A stretch of DNA of 64,000 nt, taken from Paralichthys olivaceus. Lineage: Eukaryota > Chordata > Actinopteri > Pleuronectiformes > Paralichthyidae. This document shows positions 25,601-36,871 of this stretch, piece after piece. The notes below the pieces were generated by a model. It saw only the letters and a program-made list of their open reading frames with translations, did no database searches and was not told the DNA's origin. The stretch spans positions 16,449,580 through 16,513,579 of the forward strand of contig NC_091104.1 of the NCBI RefSeq assembly GCF_024713975.1, written 5' to 3'. A program made the translations under genes and the position numbers. Position 1 is the stretch's first letter; the number at the start of each line of letters is the position of its first letter.

Positions 25601-28600
25601 GCATTTTAAGAATGGGATACTTAAAGACTGACATGCATTTTTGTTCTGTATTTGTCTAGACAAGTTGTGACAAGGTGATGTTAAGGAACAGAAAAGGTTT
25701 GACTAGTTTTGGAAGGGGTCAGGACCCTGCTGAGCAAACATGAGAAACATGAGCGCCGCAGCAGCAGTAGCACTGACCACAGGCTATGTAAAAGGCCCTC
25801 CCGAGAATGCAACCAGATCTATCACAAGATGCTCCACACATCCTTTAGAGTTTCAATCAATCAACTGCTGCTTGGGGGTAAGAAATCCACCTCTGCAGCA
25901 ATCAGGGTAGAGCACATAAACCAATCTGATTACACAGTTGAATCGGGTCAAGCCACAGTGGGATGCATTTTGAATGTAGGATTTCCCCACAGATGCAGAG
26001 CAGCATGGGAGTGCTGCTCAGAAACAATAGGATCCTTGAGGGAGCAGCAGTGATAAAGAAAACACGGGTACACAGTCCTGGAAGACCAAAGTCAAGGTGA
26101 AATCTTGATTAATACCTCACATTGGCCAAATAGCTGCTGTGCAGCCACTAGACATTATCTGTGTGTCTGGTGTGCAAGATGTACTCTTAATTCCATTCTG
26201 TAATTAACTGTACAAAGTTTGCAAGAAAGGGAGCATAACAAATAAGGACAGGTTCTTGTCAGGTAAGCATTTTAACAAGAGAGCAGGATGGGCTGCAGTG
26301 CTGGGGATGGGGGGAGGAGTTTCAGTATGAGCCGGGGGGGTGCAACAACGGAAGTGCTTATTATGCTCTCAGAAAACCTCAGGGGGATTCTTTGTCGTGT
26401 CTCTTGAGAGGCCTGACTGTGCCCTGCAGCTTGGAGGGCCGTTTAATTCCCCAACTGAGGACTTAGTGGAAAAGCTCAGGTGTGCTTCAGTCTTTGTTGG
26501 AAATGGGAAGTGGTTACCAAATGTACTGTTGTGCACGTGGAAAGGTTTGATTAGAGTGAAAAAAAATCTACTACAACTATGTAGCATATTTAAACACGGA
26601 AACCATTTCCAGTCATTGATTTTGGCACGTTTCCAGGGCATAGCCCAGTGCACTTCCAATCCAATTATAAACAGTCAGGCCACAGAGTTAATCAATTCAT
26701 ACAGAGTCATTAGGACTGTGATAAGTCAGTTAGTGTTGCATAACAGTGGTGCCCTGCAAAATCACAATCTGTGCCAGAAAACCACACTGCAAACCTGCAG
26801 TGTGCTGCTGCTGCAACTGATGGTCTGCACTGCACTGCCACTGGCATGCTCCAGTCGCCCCTTCAACTGTGGTTTATCATGCACCCCAAGCCAGCTCCAT
26901 GCAAACCACATCTCATTTTGAACAGCAGCCCAGAGTGCACTTTCAATACTTTACTTTCCATTAAAAACCAAAACAATGTTTAAATACACAACAGTGAAAT
27001 GCAAGCAAATTAGCAAGTGCTTAATTAATCAGACAATTGTCTCAGCAATTCCTCTGTTTTAGTTTTGAAGGCAGAATGAAGCAAAATGCAATTAACAATC
27101 CCCCTCCCTCTACTCCCAATTTTCCCCCCCGGCTGGCAATAATTAGTACGTTTGCATTCCCAAACTCACAGAGTAGGAAAATGTACAAGTTTTGACTAGA
27201 GCGCTCTGAGAGCCACTCTGAAGCATCCAGAGTGTTTTCTGAACTTGTGTGGGGCAGTATAACAACTGATTTATTCTCCTGGGATTGAATAGGTGAAAGG
27301 TGAAGTTTCAGAGTATTACACCAAACCCCAACGTATGAAATCCAATTCTGTCTTCCTCTTAATCTATATTCAAGGCAACACAAACTTGCAGTGCATTCTT
27401 CCTTTGCACTAATGACAATGATAACCACACTGAACTAGTCATTAGTTCTGTAGAGACATGGCACAGAGACATTACAACTCACTCCCCTCATTTACAGCAA
27501 TTTACCACTAAAAGAGGCACTTAGAATATGGTCAGAAAGTTGTGTCTCATGTATTATACAGGAAAATGTCTAACTGCATATTTATAACAGCTTCAGTTTC
27601 ATCTGTAGCAAAAAAAGTGTAGGCAGGGTATCCAGGAATACATCAATGAAATACACAGGAAACAGGCAGTGAGAGAGGAAAGGCTGGGAAAGCAGTCCTG
27701 TTTGTTAATGGCCAGCCCTATCTGCCCTTTGCACCTGGAGCAACATGGGAAAAAGAGACTATGGCCTAATTCATCAGGCACTGTACTGTTAATACACTGA
27801 ATGACCTTAACATTGAGAATAATATTGTTTCTAAGCTATATTAATGAGGCTGAGGTAATAATACTCATGGACATGGATATGCTACATGAAAAGGGAACAG
27901 GCACACTTCACTCAGTCCACCTGAAGTCTCTGTTTGTTTATAAAAGTCATTTGAATCTAGCAGAGAACTTCAGCTCACAGTGCTCTCATTCTTCCCTCTC
28001 AGCGTTAAGAGCAAAGCAGGAACTCACAGGGTGGAAATGGATTCCCTGGTTCCAAAGCAAAGGATGTGGAATTTCAGAGCAATACAAGGTTGGGTTTTTT
28101 CTTTTTTTTTCTTTTTTTTTTTTACAAAACACAACACAAACTCCAGCAACAATACTTTCACTGTTTAAGCAGGTGTTGCTCGGATATTGTTCCTGAAGTT
28201 TTTTGAGAAGAAAACCGCATGCAATGTATTGTGGTGCGGAGCATTCCTGCTTTAGTACATGTCACAAAGCAAAAGCGGCTCTTGAAAGTAACAAAAACAG
28301 CTATAAGCATGAACAGGAATGAGGACAAGCTGAACAGACCTGTCTACGCACCGAGATCTGTTTCGAGCTCAGCCATGACCAAGCCCTCACGCATTCCTGC
28401 TACTCAGATTTCTGTCCACAGGAGGGACAACAGCAAAACCTCTGTTGGTTTTTGTATGTGGAATGATTTTTCCACTGCTGCCCACACTGCCTCTGCATGG
28501 GGCACAGGCTTGCAACCCCGCTTGATGTTTTGATTCTTCTCCGAGCAGAGCTCTGTAATCCTTTCCAGAGAGAGTGTGCGGAGCCAAACACAAGAGACAG

Positions 28601-31600
28601 TGTTGCAACCGGCAGACATGTCGAGACAACACCGGGCACGTCATCACTGTGTGGCAGCAAAGATGGCCTGCAGTAACACATCATCATCATCATCAGAATT
28701 CCAAATTTCATTATGGAAAGTTTCTCTTACTTTTGACTTTTACTTATTTTAAAAAGTGGTTGTTTCTCAGACTATTTTTTCCCTTTCTCCATCTTCCAAT
28801 CTCTGTACCATGTCGTACTATTTTCAGTGTGCATGAGGTTTGGTGGGAGCAGAAAAGGGGAATTACACAGAGTCTGATCTCTGCATAGCTGTGGGTTTTG
28901 GTTTCGGGTTAAGAATTGGAAGCAGGGTGACACAGAGTTTGCTTAAGTCCAGGGACATTTAAGCAAACAAACCACCAAACTGAGACCCAGCACTCAGCAC
29001 AGATCCGAGCAGGCGGCGACACTCGTGCACCTGTCCTCATGGTGTCAGCGCAGTCATGGTCAAAATTGACCCAAACTTTGTGGCAGGTGGGGTGAGGAGG
29101 AGGGAATTATCCTTTGTCTGTTTGCATTTGGTCAGTGACAGTGTGCTGAAAAGAGATTACATCATCACCATTGTAGCCTTTGAGCCCTCTGCCCCCCCCA
29201 TTTGTTGATACACCGCAGACCATCCAATCCAGACAAAGACTGAGCATTCCAACATTTTAGCAAGCAGGAAGCACAGATTCACAGTCACACCTCATTACAG
29301 TCAAACTAATCCACCCCCTCTGCCACCAGCAAAACGATGCTCACACTGAGGGAAAAAAAAACAGAGGCCATATAATCATCAAGTCATTTGACTTCTGACT
29401 ATTGGGTGAAAAATCCTGGCCAGACACATCACACATGCAAAAAGTGACGGAGCTTCCTTTTTTTTCCTTTTTTTTTTTAAGTGGTATATTTCATGCTGTT
29501 ACTGGAGGTCGTGTCACAACTCAGGAGTACATGACTCACTTTGGCCTTTGTAATTGAAAAAACAGGCCTGAAGAAATCAGCCTTGTAGCTGACATTGGCC
29601 GTGTCAGTGCACCAGATGATGCAGAGTCTGTATCTCAAGGTTTGTCATCTGGTCTGTTGTCAGTAACAGACACTGGGAGGTGACGGGGCAGCCACGTCAG
29701 AGCAGCTCGTCAGTCAGGTGGTGCTGCACATTCCCCAAAGGTGAATTCAAGAAGTTTGAGATATTATGTAACTTCTTCATTGCTCCAAAACAGCAGTTGT
29801 GCTGTACTGCCACTAGCAAGTTCTGTTTTTAAAGCAGTGAAGGAAAAGTGATAACGTAGCGTAACGTTACCAGGAGTCAGAGCCAGACACTAAACAATTT
29901 GGAACTATTTCACACTGTAACACAATTAAAACAGCAATGTGTACTTCCTTTTCGAGCTATAAGATGAAGTAATTTCTAAGTCATGATAGTCAAACTAGAT
30001 AATAAAAGAAGTTCTATATTATTAATTATATTAAACCTGAGTCCAATAATGAAATCAATCATCACTTCCATACAGGGTTAGTAGCAAACAGCTGTTGAAA
30101 TATATTATAAGTTGGGTTTTTTTGTTTTTTAATGTGCTGGTAAAGCACTGGAACTCGGTATCGGCCGATATACAAAGTCGGAATACAGGTATCTGAATCA
30201 TTATTGGGAAGGGAAAACGGTATAAGAAAACCTCTTCTTTAGATACAACTTTTACAATCTTTTAAATCATTAATTCAATAAAGAATGATGCACTTTGAAC
30301 TTGAGCATCAATCACAACAATAACCCCATTATTTATTATATAATGTAAACAGTTAATTTAAGCATTTCCTGATGGCCACTTAGCATAATTGCAGCCCACA
30401 CATTCCAGAGGGGCAAATTATAAAACAGTACAATGCTCCGCTTGTTGTTGTCTTTTATCTTTGCTCGAGCTATTCCCTCCGAGCCAATGCACACGAGACA
30501 AAAGAAACTGAAGCCCAACTTAGCAACAGGAAGCATCTGAATGTGTGGGTACATTGGAAAAGACACTACTACAAATGAAGCACGCTAGCAATTGTTATTG
30601 TTACGTGAGAAGTATGATGCAAACAGTGAAAATAGAAACACTGTCCTTCAGGAACACAACAGGGGGAGGACCATTTACGACGGTGAGAAATGTGAGAGGC
30701 AGAGGTTTTTCCCAAAAGAGACACAGAGTTTGCCTGTAGTTGCATTTTGATTAGAAGCAAAAAGAAATATTGTTTATTGTTTGTTTTAGCTTATTGTCAT
30801 GTACGGCTGCAAACTACACTGTCTGAGGGAGCTGTTTTCAGGCCCACACATGTCTGTCTTATCTTAAACTTGAATGGCATTTTGTAAACAGCATGAAAAA
30901 CAAACTCCCTGGCCTGATTGTAGGCCACTTTTTTTTTCTTTTTTTTTTTTTTTTTAAAGGAGCAAGTATATAACCCCCAGTCGTGACAAAAAATGAGCTG
31001 CTGACATTTGCATTAGATTAATTCCCTGGAATAAATCCCATCAGAGAAAGAGCAAGAAGTCGTCCGGTGTGAAAACAAGCAGACGGCACAAAGCTGAGAT
31101 TAGACTCACTATTAAAAATGGCAGTGGGACCTGTGTGATCAGTCATGCCCGCCGCTGGGCGGCTAAGCCCACCAAGAATGCTAAAAATCCTTGATCCTTG
31201 CCCAAAGCTCAACTCCAAAGCTTCCTATTCTTTCCACCTGACTCATGCCAAGCTTTGCTACTGGAGTGGGAGCTGTGATTCAGCGAGGGGGGAGCCCAGA
31301 GATTTTTAATTTCCTACCTGCATAGTTGTTGCAGCTGGTATTTTGTAAATACCGGAGACAGAAGAACATGTGTCTGAACTTTGCAGGGTTGGCATCGGTT
31401 CTAGCAAAAGAAACCTGTAGTCCCTGTAGTCCCTGCATTACCAGATATTTCCCATTCTGTCCTGGTGCCTCCGCTGTGATGCTCTGTATTCACTCTCGTG
31501 CCTGTGTTGGACAATAAGGATGGTTTTGTGTATATTCTGCACATTAGGCATGAATAAATGAGCAAAGGGAGGTGTCTGAATGGGTATTATCTGATCACAA

Positions 31601-32201
31601 TGGGTCCATGACTACCCTGCATATACCCTGATGTACAGAATTCCCCTATCATCATGCGTTCAGCTTGCCCTGGTCTGATCGGCCAGATGTTGAACGTGGA
31701 CAGGCTGTGAACAAGTCAAATCGCACAGATGTTGCACATGGAGATCGCCCGGTTCGTGGAGCCAGTGCTCGTGTGGCAACAACGCGGGGAAACACCACGC
31801 TGGAGAAACACCGATTTACACAAGGAGAGCGTCCATATGCAGCGGGGGACACACCGTGCCACCTGTGAATCGCCTGTGGAAGCGATGCCCTTGACATATA
31901 CACTGCATATACATACGACGCAGCAGACACACAGCCCAAGTGATAGTCGGGTCCAAACGCGTCTTAGCCTCATTAGTTGAAGAAATAAAAACTGAGCAGT
32001 GGCTCCACACATCACAGAGATGTGCTTTGTCCTCACACCGCCGACAGATGCTGAGTGTGTGTGTGAGAGTGTGTGTCTGTGAGAGTGTGTGTCTGAGAGT
32101 GTGTGTCTGTGAGTGTGTGTGTGTGAGTGTGTGTAGGCACCTTGAACGGCGAGCAACACCCCGCACATGACCGTAGCACCGCCGCCACGCTCCGGACTCA
32201 C
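16662..32201 (-). other. Long 5'UTR intron of sipa1l1; no recognised gene
   Basis: No protein family or RNA gene was recognised in this 15.5 kb. It holds poly-T runs (about 21067, 28100, 29460, 30930), one fragment of the dispersed fish repeat (24690-24810, minus orientation) and several non-repetitive stretches of mixed composition (about 17.44-17.63, 18.48-18.95, 26.38-26.9 and 27.05-27.43 kb) that look like candidate conserved noncoding elements. The longest open frame (26340-26921, plus, 193 codons) has no domain I recognise and lacks coding character, so I leave it unannotated. Confidence 0.5.
32042..32136. repeat. Imperfect TG-rich minisatellite near the sipa1l1 promoter
   Basis: Repeats of gagtgtgtgtctgt-type units, about 14-18 bp with variation, lie just downstream of the putative first exon in the first intron. 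Confidence 0.75.
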
Positions 32202-32341
32202 CTTCCCTCCTGGATGTCACACAACAACAACCAAGAGGGCTCTGGGTTTTTTTTCCCTCTTTCTGTTTCAACTCGTAGCCAGGTCCCTGTGAGTCCCCCC
32301 AACACACACACACACACTGCGCACGGCTCCTCCTCACTTAC

Positions 32342-32560
32342 CTCCGCGGGGGTTGTTGAGGGGGAGAAACTTTGCGAGCTCCCGCTGGAACCGACGCCAG
32401 CCCGGTGCGTGTGTGTCCCTGCTCCGGGAGAGGGAACTTGGAAGTTTGATAGAAAGTTAGGGGTCGGCCTCGCTGCGCTATGCAGCTGCTGGAGGGATGA
32501 GATCATCCAGGCTGCCTCCCCTCTGCCACTTTTACCCGCAGTCTCGCGAGAAGCTGTGGT
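32342..32560 (-). promoter_or_regulatory. sipa1l1: CpG-rich promoter and noncoding first exon of sipa1l1
   Basis: The region around 32.15-32.6 kb is CpG-rich, unlike its AT-rich surroundings. On the minus strand it contains TCTCGCGAGA (32551-32542), a known CpG-promoter element bound by BANP. About 200 nt downstream is a strong donor, CGGAG|GTAAGTG, with the exon end at 32342. A second strong donor (GAAG|GTGAGT) ends at 32202 and may define a longer or alternative first exon. The next acceptor in the same direction that joins coding sequence is at 16662. The transcription start is not visible, so the upstream limit is approximate. Confidence 0.6.
32542..32551. promoter_or_regulatory. TCTCGCGAGA (BANP-type) promoter element
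   Basis: A perfect palindromic copy of TCTCGCGAGA sits in the sipa1l1 CpG promoter, about 200 bp upstream of the first-exon donor. This motif is established as a strong activator site in vertebrate CpG-island promoters. Confidence 0.7.
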
Positions 32561-32851
32561 CGGGGTAAAAAAAAAACAAAAATGGAGGAAGGAAAGCAAA
32601 CGTTACCGTGGCAACAGTGCTCACCTGAGGTCTCACTGGAAGCTGAAGCTAGCATGATAGCTAGCATGGAAGCTCCAGTTTTAGCAACTCGTGTTTTTTA
32701 TTGGATGTTTGTTTTGTTCTGCTTAAATAGTAATCTTTGAACACACACACACACACACACACACAATACATACACAGGTTTCTGCAGCTGTTCTTTTTAG
32801 AACTTTGTGTTGACTTCCATTCAATGTGGACTGCCTTTTCTAAACCTCCTC

Positions 32852-32934
32852 CTTAACCCTAACCTAACCACAGTTCACATCTTAACCCTAACCTTAAATT
32901 AATCACTATTCACGTCTTAACCCTAACCTAAGCC
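32852..32934. repeat. Short tandem repeat with telomere-like CCCTAA core
   Basis: Two complete units and one partial unit begin cttaaccctaacc and end with a ttcac(a/g)t-type segment, starting at about 32852, 32881 and 32916. A related TTAGGG-like run lies at 8733-8758. Probably a small interstitial repeat rather than a true telomere relic. Confidence 0.6.
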
Positions 32935-33346
32935 AAGAGCTCAGAATTCAATGAAGTAGTGACAAAACAAAAATTATACTTCATACATACAGTTGTTCCA
33001 GTTCAGCCTGTTTACCTGTTCAATGGAAAAACTGTAAATGTTTTGTCAAGATATTTAATTCTAGTCGGAAAAATTAGAGAACATCTACAGCCAAGATAAG
33101 GTAACATTTACACAAGTTCAAGAGTAATTACATTATTGTTTGTCTTATTCCACCAGGTTTTTTAATCTATCGAGAGCTATACCCTATATAATTGGGTGGG
33201 GTGGTTGATCTTATATATAAATGATCTGTGGTGATATTTTTCTGCAAGCTGCATGTGTATGTGGCTACATTAACTACCTGGCAGGCAAACACTGACCAGG
33301 AGGATTAACTTATTAACCGAGTGCCATCATCTGTCATGACACCACA

Positions 33347-33505
33347 ATGAGCAACGGTAGTGAGTCAGGCTACAACTACTACAGTCAGCACAAGTGGAAT
33401 GAAAACCGGTGTCAGGTGATTAAGTTCACAACTGTCACAAATGCCCCCGAGCAACTTGCCAAAAGCATTAGGGCAGTGCCTGACATGTGCAGCCTGTGGT
33501 TTTGA
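33347..33505 (+). CDS. Unidentified small ORF (52 aa), possibly coding
   Basis: ATG with A at -3, then 52 codons to TGA. The predicted peptide starts MSNGSESGYNYYSQHKWNEN and contains a CQVIKFTTVTNAPEQL stretch. Its composition and codon choice look more protein-like than the surrounding sequence. I recognise no family. It could be a small protein, one exon of an unrecognised gene, or chance. Confidence 0.2.
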   Translation: MSNGSESGYNYYSQHKWNENRCQVIKFTTVTNAPEQLAKSIRAVPDMCSLWF

Positions 33506-34003
33506 TCATCATCGGATGTGGATGTGAGCCACTGCTAGTCTGCAGATCTTGCAAACAAAACTTAAGCAGGAGAAGAGCTCATTACACGGTGGTGAGGGCG
33601 GCGCTTTAATGAATTCATGACTTAGGGCTCGTCTTCAGGTGTCACTGTGGCACTAAAGCTTGCAGCTGTTCAGGCTACTGGTATCAGCAGATCTCACTGA
33701 GAAATGTAGATCCAGTGCATTAGTGGAGATCTCTGCATATAAAGAATGAATCGGCAGGCTGGAGGATGCATAATGCAGAGGAATGGCCTGAGAGTTATCT
33801 CAGAGGGCATTTTAATGTGCACTGACAACATGCATCACAACTGCACATCCTTCTTACTGTGTTTCAAGCCTCATTACTATGTCCATACAGGGATGTTAGA
33901 GACATGACAACAGCTATTTTTGACAACCTGCAGCAGAGGTGCACATCGTGAAAACATGGAGTCTAATTCAAAAGAAAGATGCACCAGTGAGAGTGTTTAA
34001 CGT

Positions 34004-34009
34004 TTTATT
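34004..34009 (-). terminator. gpx2: Candidate polyadenylation signal of gpx2
   Basis: AATAAA on the minus strand, about 420 nt downstream of the gpx2 stop and beyond the SECIS. Confidence 0.45.
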
Positions 34010-34300
34010 CCAGTGCAAACATTGTGTGAGCGTGTGTGTTGTGAATGTTAATGCATTACAGAGGTTGTCTGTTTGCTTGATCAAATCTGTAGCCCCATCT
34101 GCTGGCCAGACCAACATAGGACAAGAAAGAGAAACATGCAGAAGGAAATACATAATGTTCTTCATGTGATTCATGTTTTTATCACCATACTTTACTGTTT
34201 AAACCTGCATTATACGTTTTTTTCCATAACCAAAAATGCTCAAAAGTGTTTTCAAAAATATACAGAAAGTAGCCATCCACTACTGTTAAGCACTTACAAG

Positions 34301-34346
34301 GCCTCAGGTAATATTCTCTGAGAGTTTCAGAATATTACCCTCATTT
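34301..34346 (-). ncRNA. gpx2: SECIS element in gpx2 3'UTR
   Basis: On the minus strand ATGA (34344-34341) and CTGAGG (34307-34302) frame a perfect 11-bp stem (34339-34329 paired with 34317-34307, sequence GGTAATATTCT) capped by a loop containing AAA. The 5' ATGA with a 3' TGA and the A-rich apical loop are the defining parts of a eukaryotic SECIS. It lies about 85 nt after the stop codon. Confidence 0.88.
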
Positions 34347-34427
34347 AATAAGACTTAAAAGTGTGGAGGACAGCACATCAGCATAGACTTTGATAAATGA
34401 GAAGCCATTATGAGGTGGGAGCTATTC

Positions 34428-35625
34428 TTAGGTCTTGGTTAATCTTAACAATCTCTGAATGTCGGGCTCGATGTCAATGGTGGGGAACCTTTTGCTGTAT
34501 CTCTTAAAGGGCTCTCCTTCAGGCCCGATGAGAAATTTTTCAAAGTTCCAAGACACGTCTGTCCTGCAGACAGGACTCCAAACCAGAAACTTGGGGTCCT
34601 GCATGAGGGAGTTGGGGTCGTCGTCGGGGTAGGGGAGCTTGTCTTTCAGATAGGCGAAGACGGGATGCGTGTTTGTTCCGTTGACGTCACACTTCTCAAA
34701 GATAGTGAAGTTGGCCTGAAAGCCACCACCAGGACGCACATGCTGCAGGGAGCTCAGGATCTCACCATTGGAGCAGTTCTCCTAGAAACACAATTTTTTT
34801 CAGATTGACATCAACAGAATTTGGTCCAGCTGTTTATATTCTGCATAGCAACACTGTACATGCTTAAGACAGAACGTTCGCTTTGACATTTGATGCTAAC
34901 AGAAACAAAGGTGATTAAACAGTTGCAATCAAATCCAACCTCCATGAGAGTGTCAGGAAGATGCTTCAAATCTAAATGCAGGAGCAGAGCTGAAGTATCA
35001 GCATTAGCTACAATTTGCCCACTTCAACACACAACCAACCTTATTTCATTTTTGGCATATGATAGGAAATATTCTCACAGTGTAAAGCAAACATGGGAGG
35101 ATGCCCATTTTTAGGAGTGAAACTCAGTCTAGCCAGGATATGGGGAGTGTTCCAACGCTTAAGATCCTGATCAAATAATGGATTTAAATTGGCTTTGAAT
35201 ATCTGTTTGGATTCAGGTTGAATTAATCTGCCTAAATACACACAAAGGGGAACAGGAAAAGCTCATGCAAATTAGCCAGACATAGCTTTAGATTTAGAAA
35301 AATGTATTTTATATCCCAAAATGTTTGTATTGCAAGCACATAAGGCAGTTTAATGAGATTTCTGACCTACAATAAGACCAGATATTGGAGGGTATCAACA
35401 CACCTGATATCCAAACTGGTTACAGGGGAAACCCAGGACCACCAGCCGATGAGGGTACTTGCTCTGAAGTTGATTGAGTTGGCTGAAGTCCTGGGTGGTG
35501 GTGCCTCAGAGCGAGGCCACGTTCTCGATGAGCACCACCCGTCCTCGGAACACGTTGAAGTCCACCGATTCGCCCTCCAGCTTGGTGGCCTTCAGGTCGT
35601 AGAACGTCTTGGCGATGAACGTCAT
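34428..35625 (-). CDS. gpx2: Glutathione peroxidase 2 (selenoprotein)
   Basis: Two exons, 35625-35404 (74 codons) and 34781-34428, give 191 residues; human GPX2 has 190. Start ATG is 35625-35623 ([11 protein letters not shown]). The codon at 35508-35506 is TGA, placed exactly at the active site (NVASL-U-GTTT), so it is read as selenocysteine, residue 40. The rest of the catalytic tetrad is present: Gln74 (NQFGYQ), Trp152 and Asn153 ([10 protein letters not shown]). The enzyme reduces hydroperoxides with glutathione in the cytosol, mainly in gut epithelium in mammals. A SECIS hairpin lies in the 3'UTR. The two-exon structure is the GPX1/GPX2 pattern; adjacency to rab15 and max, as in human, selects GPX2. 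An automatic annotation may cut the protein at the UGA. Confidence 0.93.
35506..35508 (-). other. gpx2: Selenocysteine codon (UGA) of gpx2
   Basis: In-frame TGA flanked by NVASL and GTTT codons, the invariant GPX active-site context. Confidence 0.93.
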
Positions 35626-36164
35626 CTCAGCTCCTTTGCTTCCACACTGGAGGTTGGATGGGGTTTCAGTGCTTGACAGTGTCCGGCCAGCTTAGTCACC
35701 TGACTCACTTAGGACAGAAAGCTGCTCTTTCATGGGTGTCAAATAGCTCTACAGGAAACTGATCTACACCTGGCACACTATACTCCTCATAAATTTTAGA
35801 TAGATTGTAGAAACTTATTGTAAAAACACAAAAATAAATGAAGCAGTTTCTTGATTCACTGAGGGAAGTGTGTTAGCCTTTTCAGAGCAGGGTTAGTGTT
35901 CATATTTTTGACCCTAAAGTGTTAAGCAGGGAAAACAGTATTATAATATTTATTTGGCTCCATGTGTTTTTTAAGACATGTATCAGTTTTCTCAGTCATA
36001 AAACATTTAAGCCATGATCACCTGTCTTTCAGAGCATGTGATGAAAAATGAATGAATCTACTGTCGCTGCTCTCTTTAGAGCCAACTTCACTCACAGTCC
36101 AAACTTAGTGACTCAGCAAAGCTCAGATAACCCACATTAATCACATTTAAATATGACATTTCAA

Positions 36165-36170
36165 TTTATT
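36165..36170 (-). terminator. rab15: Candidate polyadenylation signal of rab15
   Basis: AATAAA on the minus strand about 700 nt after the rab15 stop. Other AT-rich candidates exist, so this is tentative. Confidence 0.3.
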
Positions 36171-36871
36171 TACCCCCCTTTTTCCATTAACATTACAAAT
36201 TAAAATTACAATGGCTGTGGCCCCTCAGCAGACCCTGAAAACATTAAATTAAGCAGCAGCAATGACGCTTCCGTGCACAACTTGCAGTAGGCAACACCAG
36301 TCACATTTATAAAACACACTTAACATGCACATTCAGGATGGTACATGAACATAGGTGCATTCACAAAGGTCACTGAACATGGCACAGCAGTGGCTCCCTG
36401 CTACTGTCAGCGTGAAATAAGTCAGCGTGTAAAGGAATCCATCTCTGAGTGGTCTGAGGTGTAAATAATTCAACCCTGTCTGTCTGCCTTATTACAGCAT
36501 CTAGACTCACATCAAGGGACAGATTTCTTTAATATGAAATCACGTTATTAGTCAGTTTGGTGATATGAAGACGGCAAATCAAATAACAGGCAACAAGAAA
36601 GCAAAAGCAATGGAGAAGAGATGAAGTGGATGTTTAGTCCAAAGTTACAATTTAACAAGGAAAAAGAGGAGAGCATGTACACTGATAGATTTGCTGGACA
36701 GACACAGCTACCACTCTTCAGTGATCGTGCCACAAAACTGGGCCCTCTGCTGGTAGCTGCTGCAAACAGCATTTAACAGTCACACACACTTGAAGGAGGA
36801 TGTGAAGGAGGCCTGAAGTCAAGTCACAATAGGGGACAGATGCATGAAGGTATCAGCCATGGCTCTTTTTG

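Larger units (their letters stand above)
32661..33995. other. Intergenic region between the sipa1l1 promoter and gpx2
   Basis: Holds a GCTAGC cluster (32640-32670), a (CA)n run (32741-32764), tandem cttaaccctaacc units (32852-32934) and one unexplained 52-codon ORF (33347-33505, plus). No recognised gene. Confidence 0.6.

Noticed and set aside
25709-26053. 114-codon plus-strand ORF
   Set aside because: No family resemblance and sits in an intron of an opposite-strand gene; treated as chance.
26340-26921. 193-codon plus-strand ORF inside the sipa1l1 intron
   Set aside because: No domain recognised, composition rich in Cys/Leu/Gln/Ser without coding periodicity, no splice or transcript evidence. 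Probably chance openness.
28219-28888. Overlapping ORFs of about 100 codons on both strands
   Set aside because: Mutually overlapping frames with no homology; no support for a gene.
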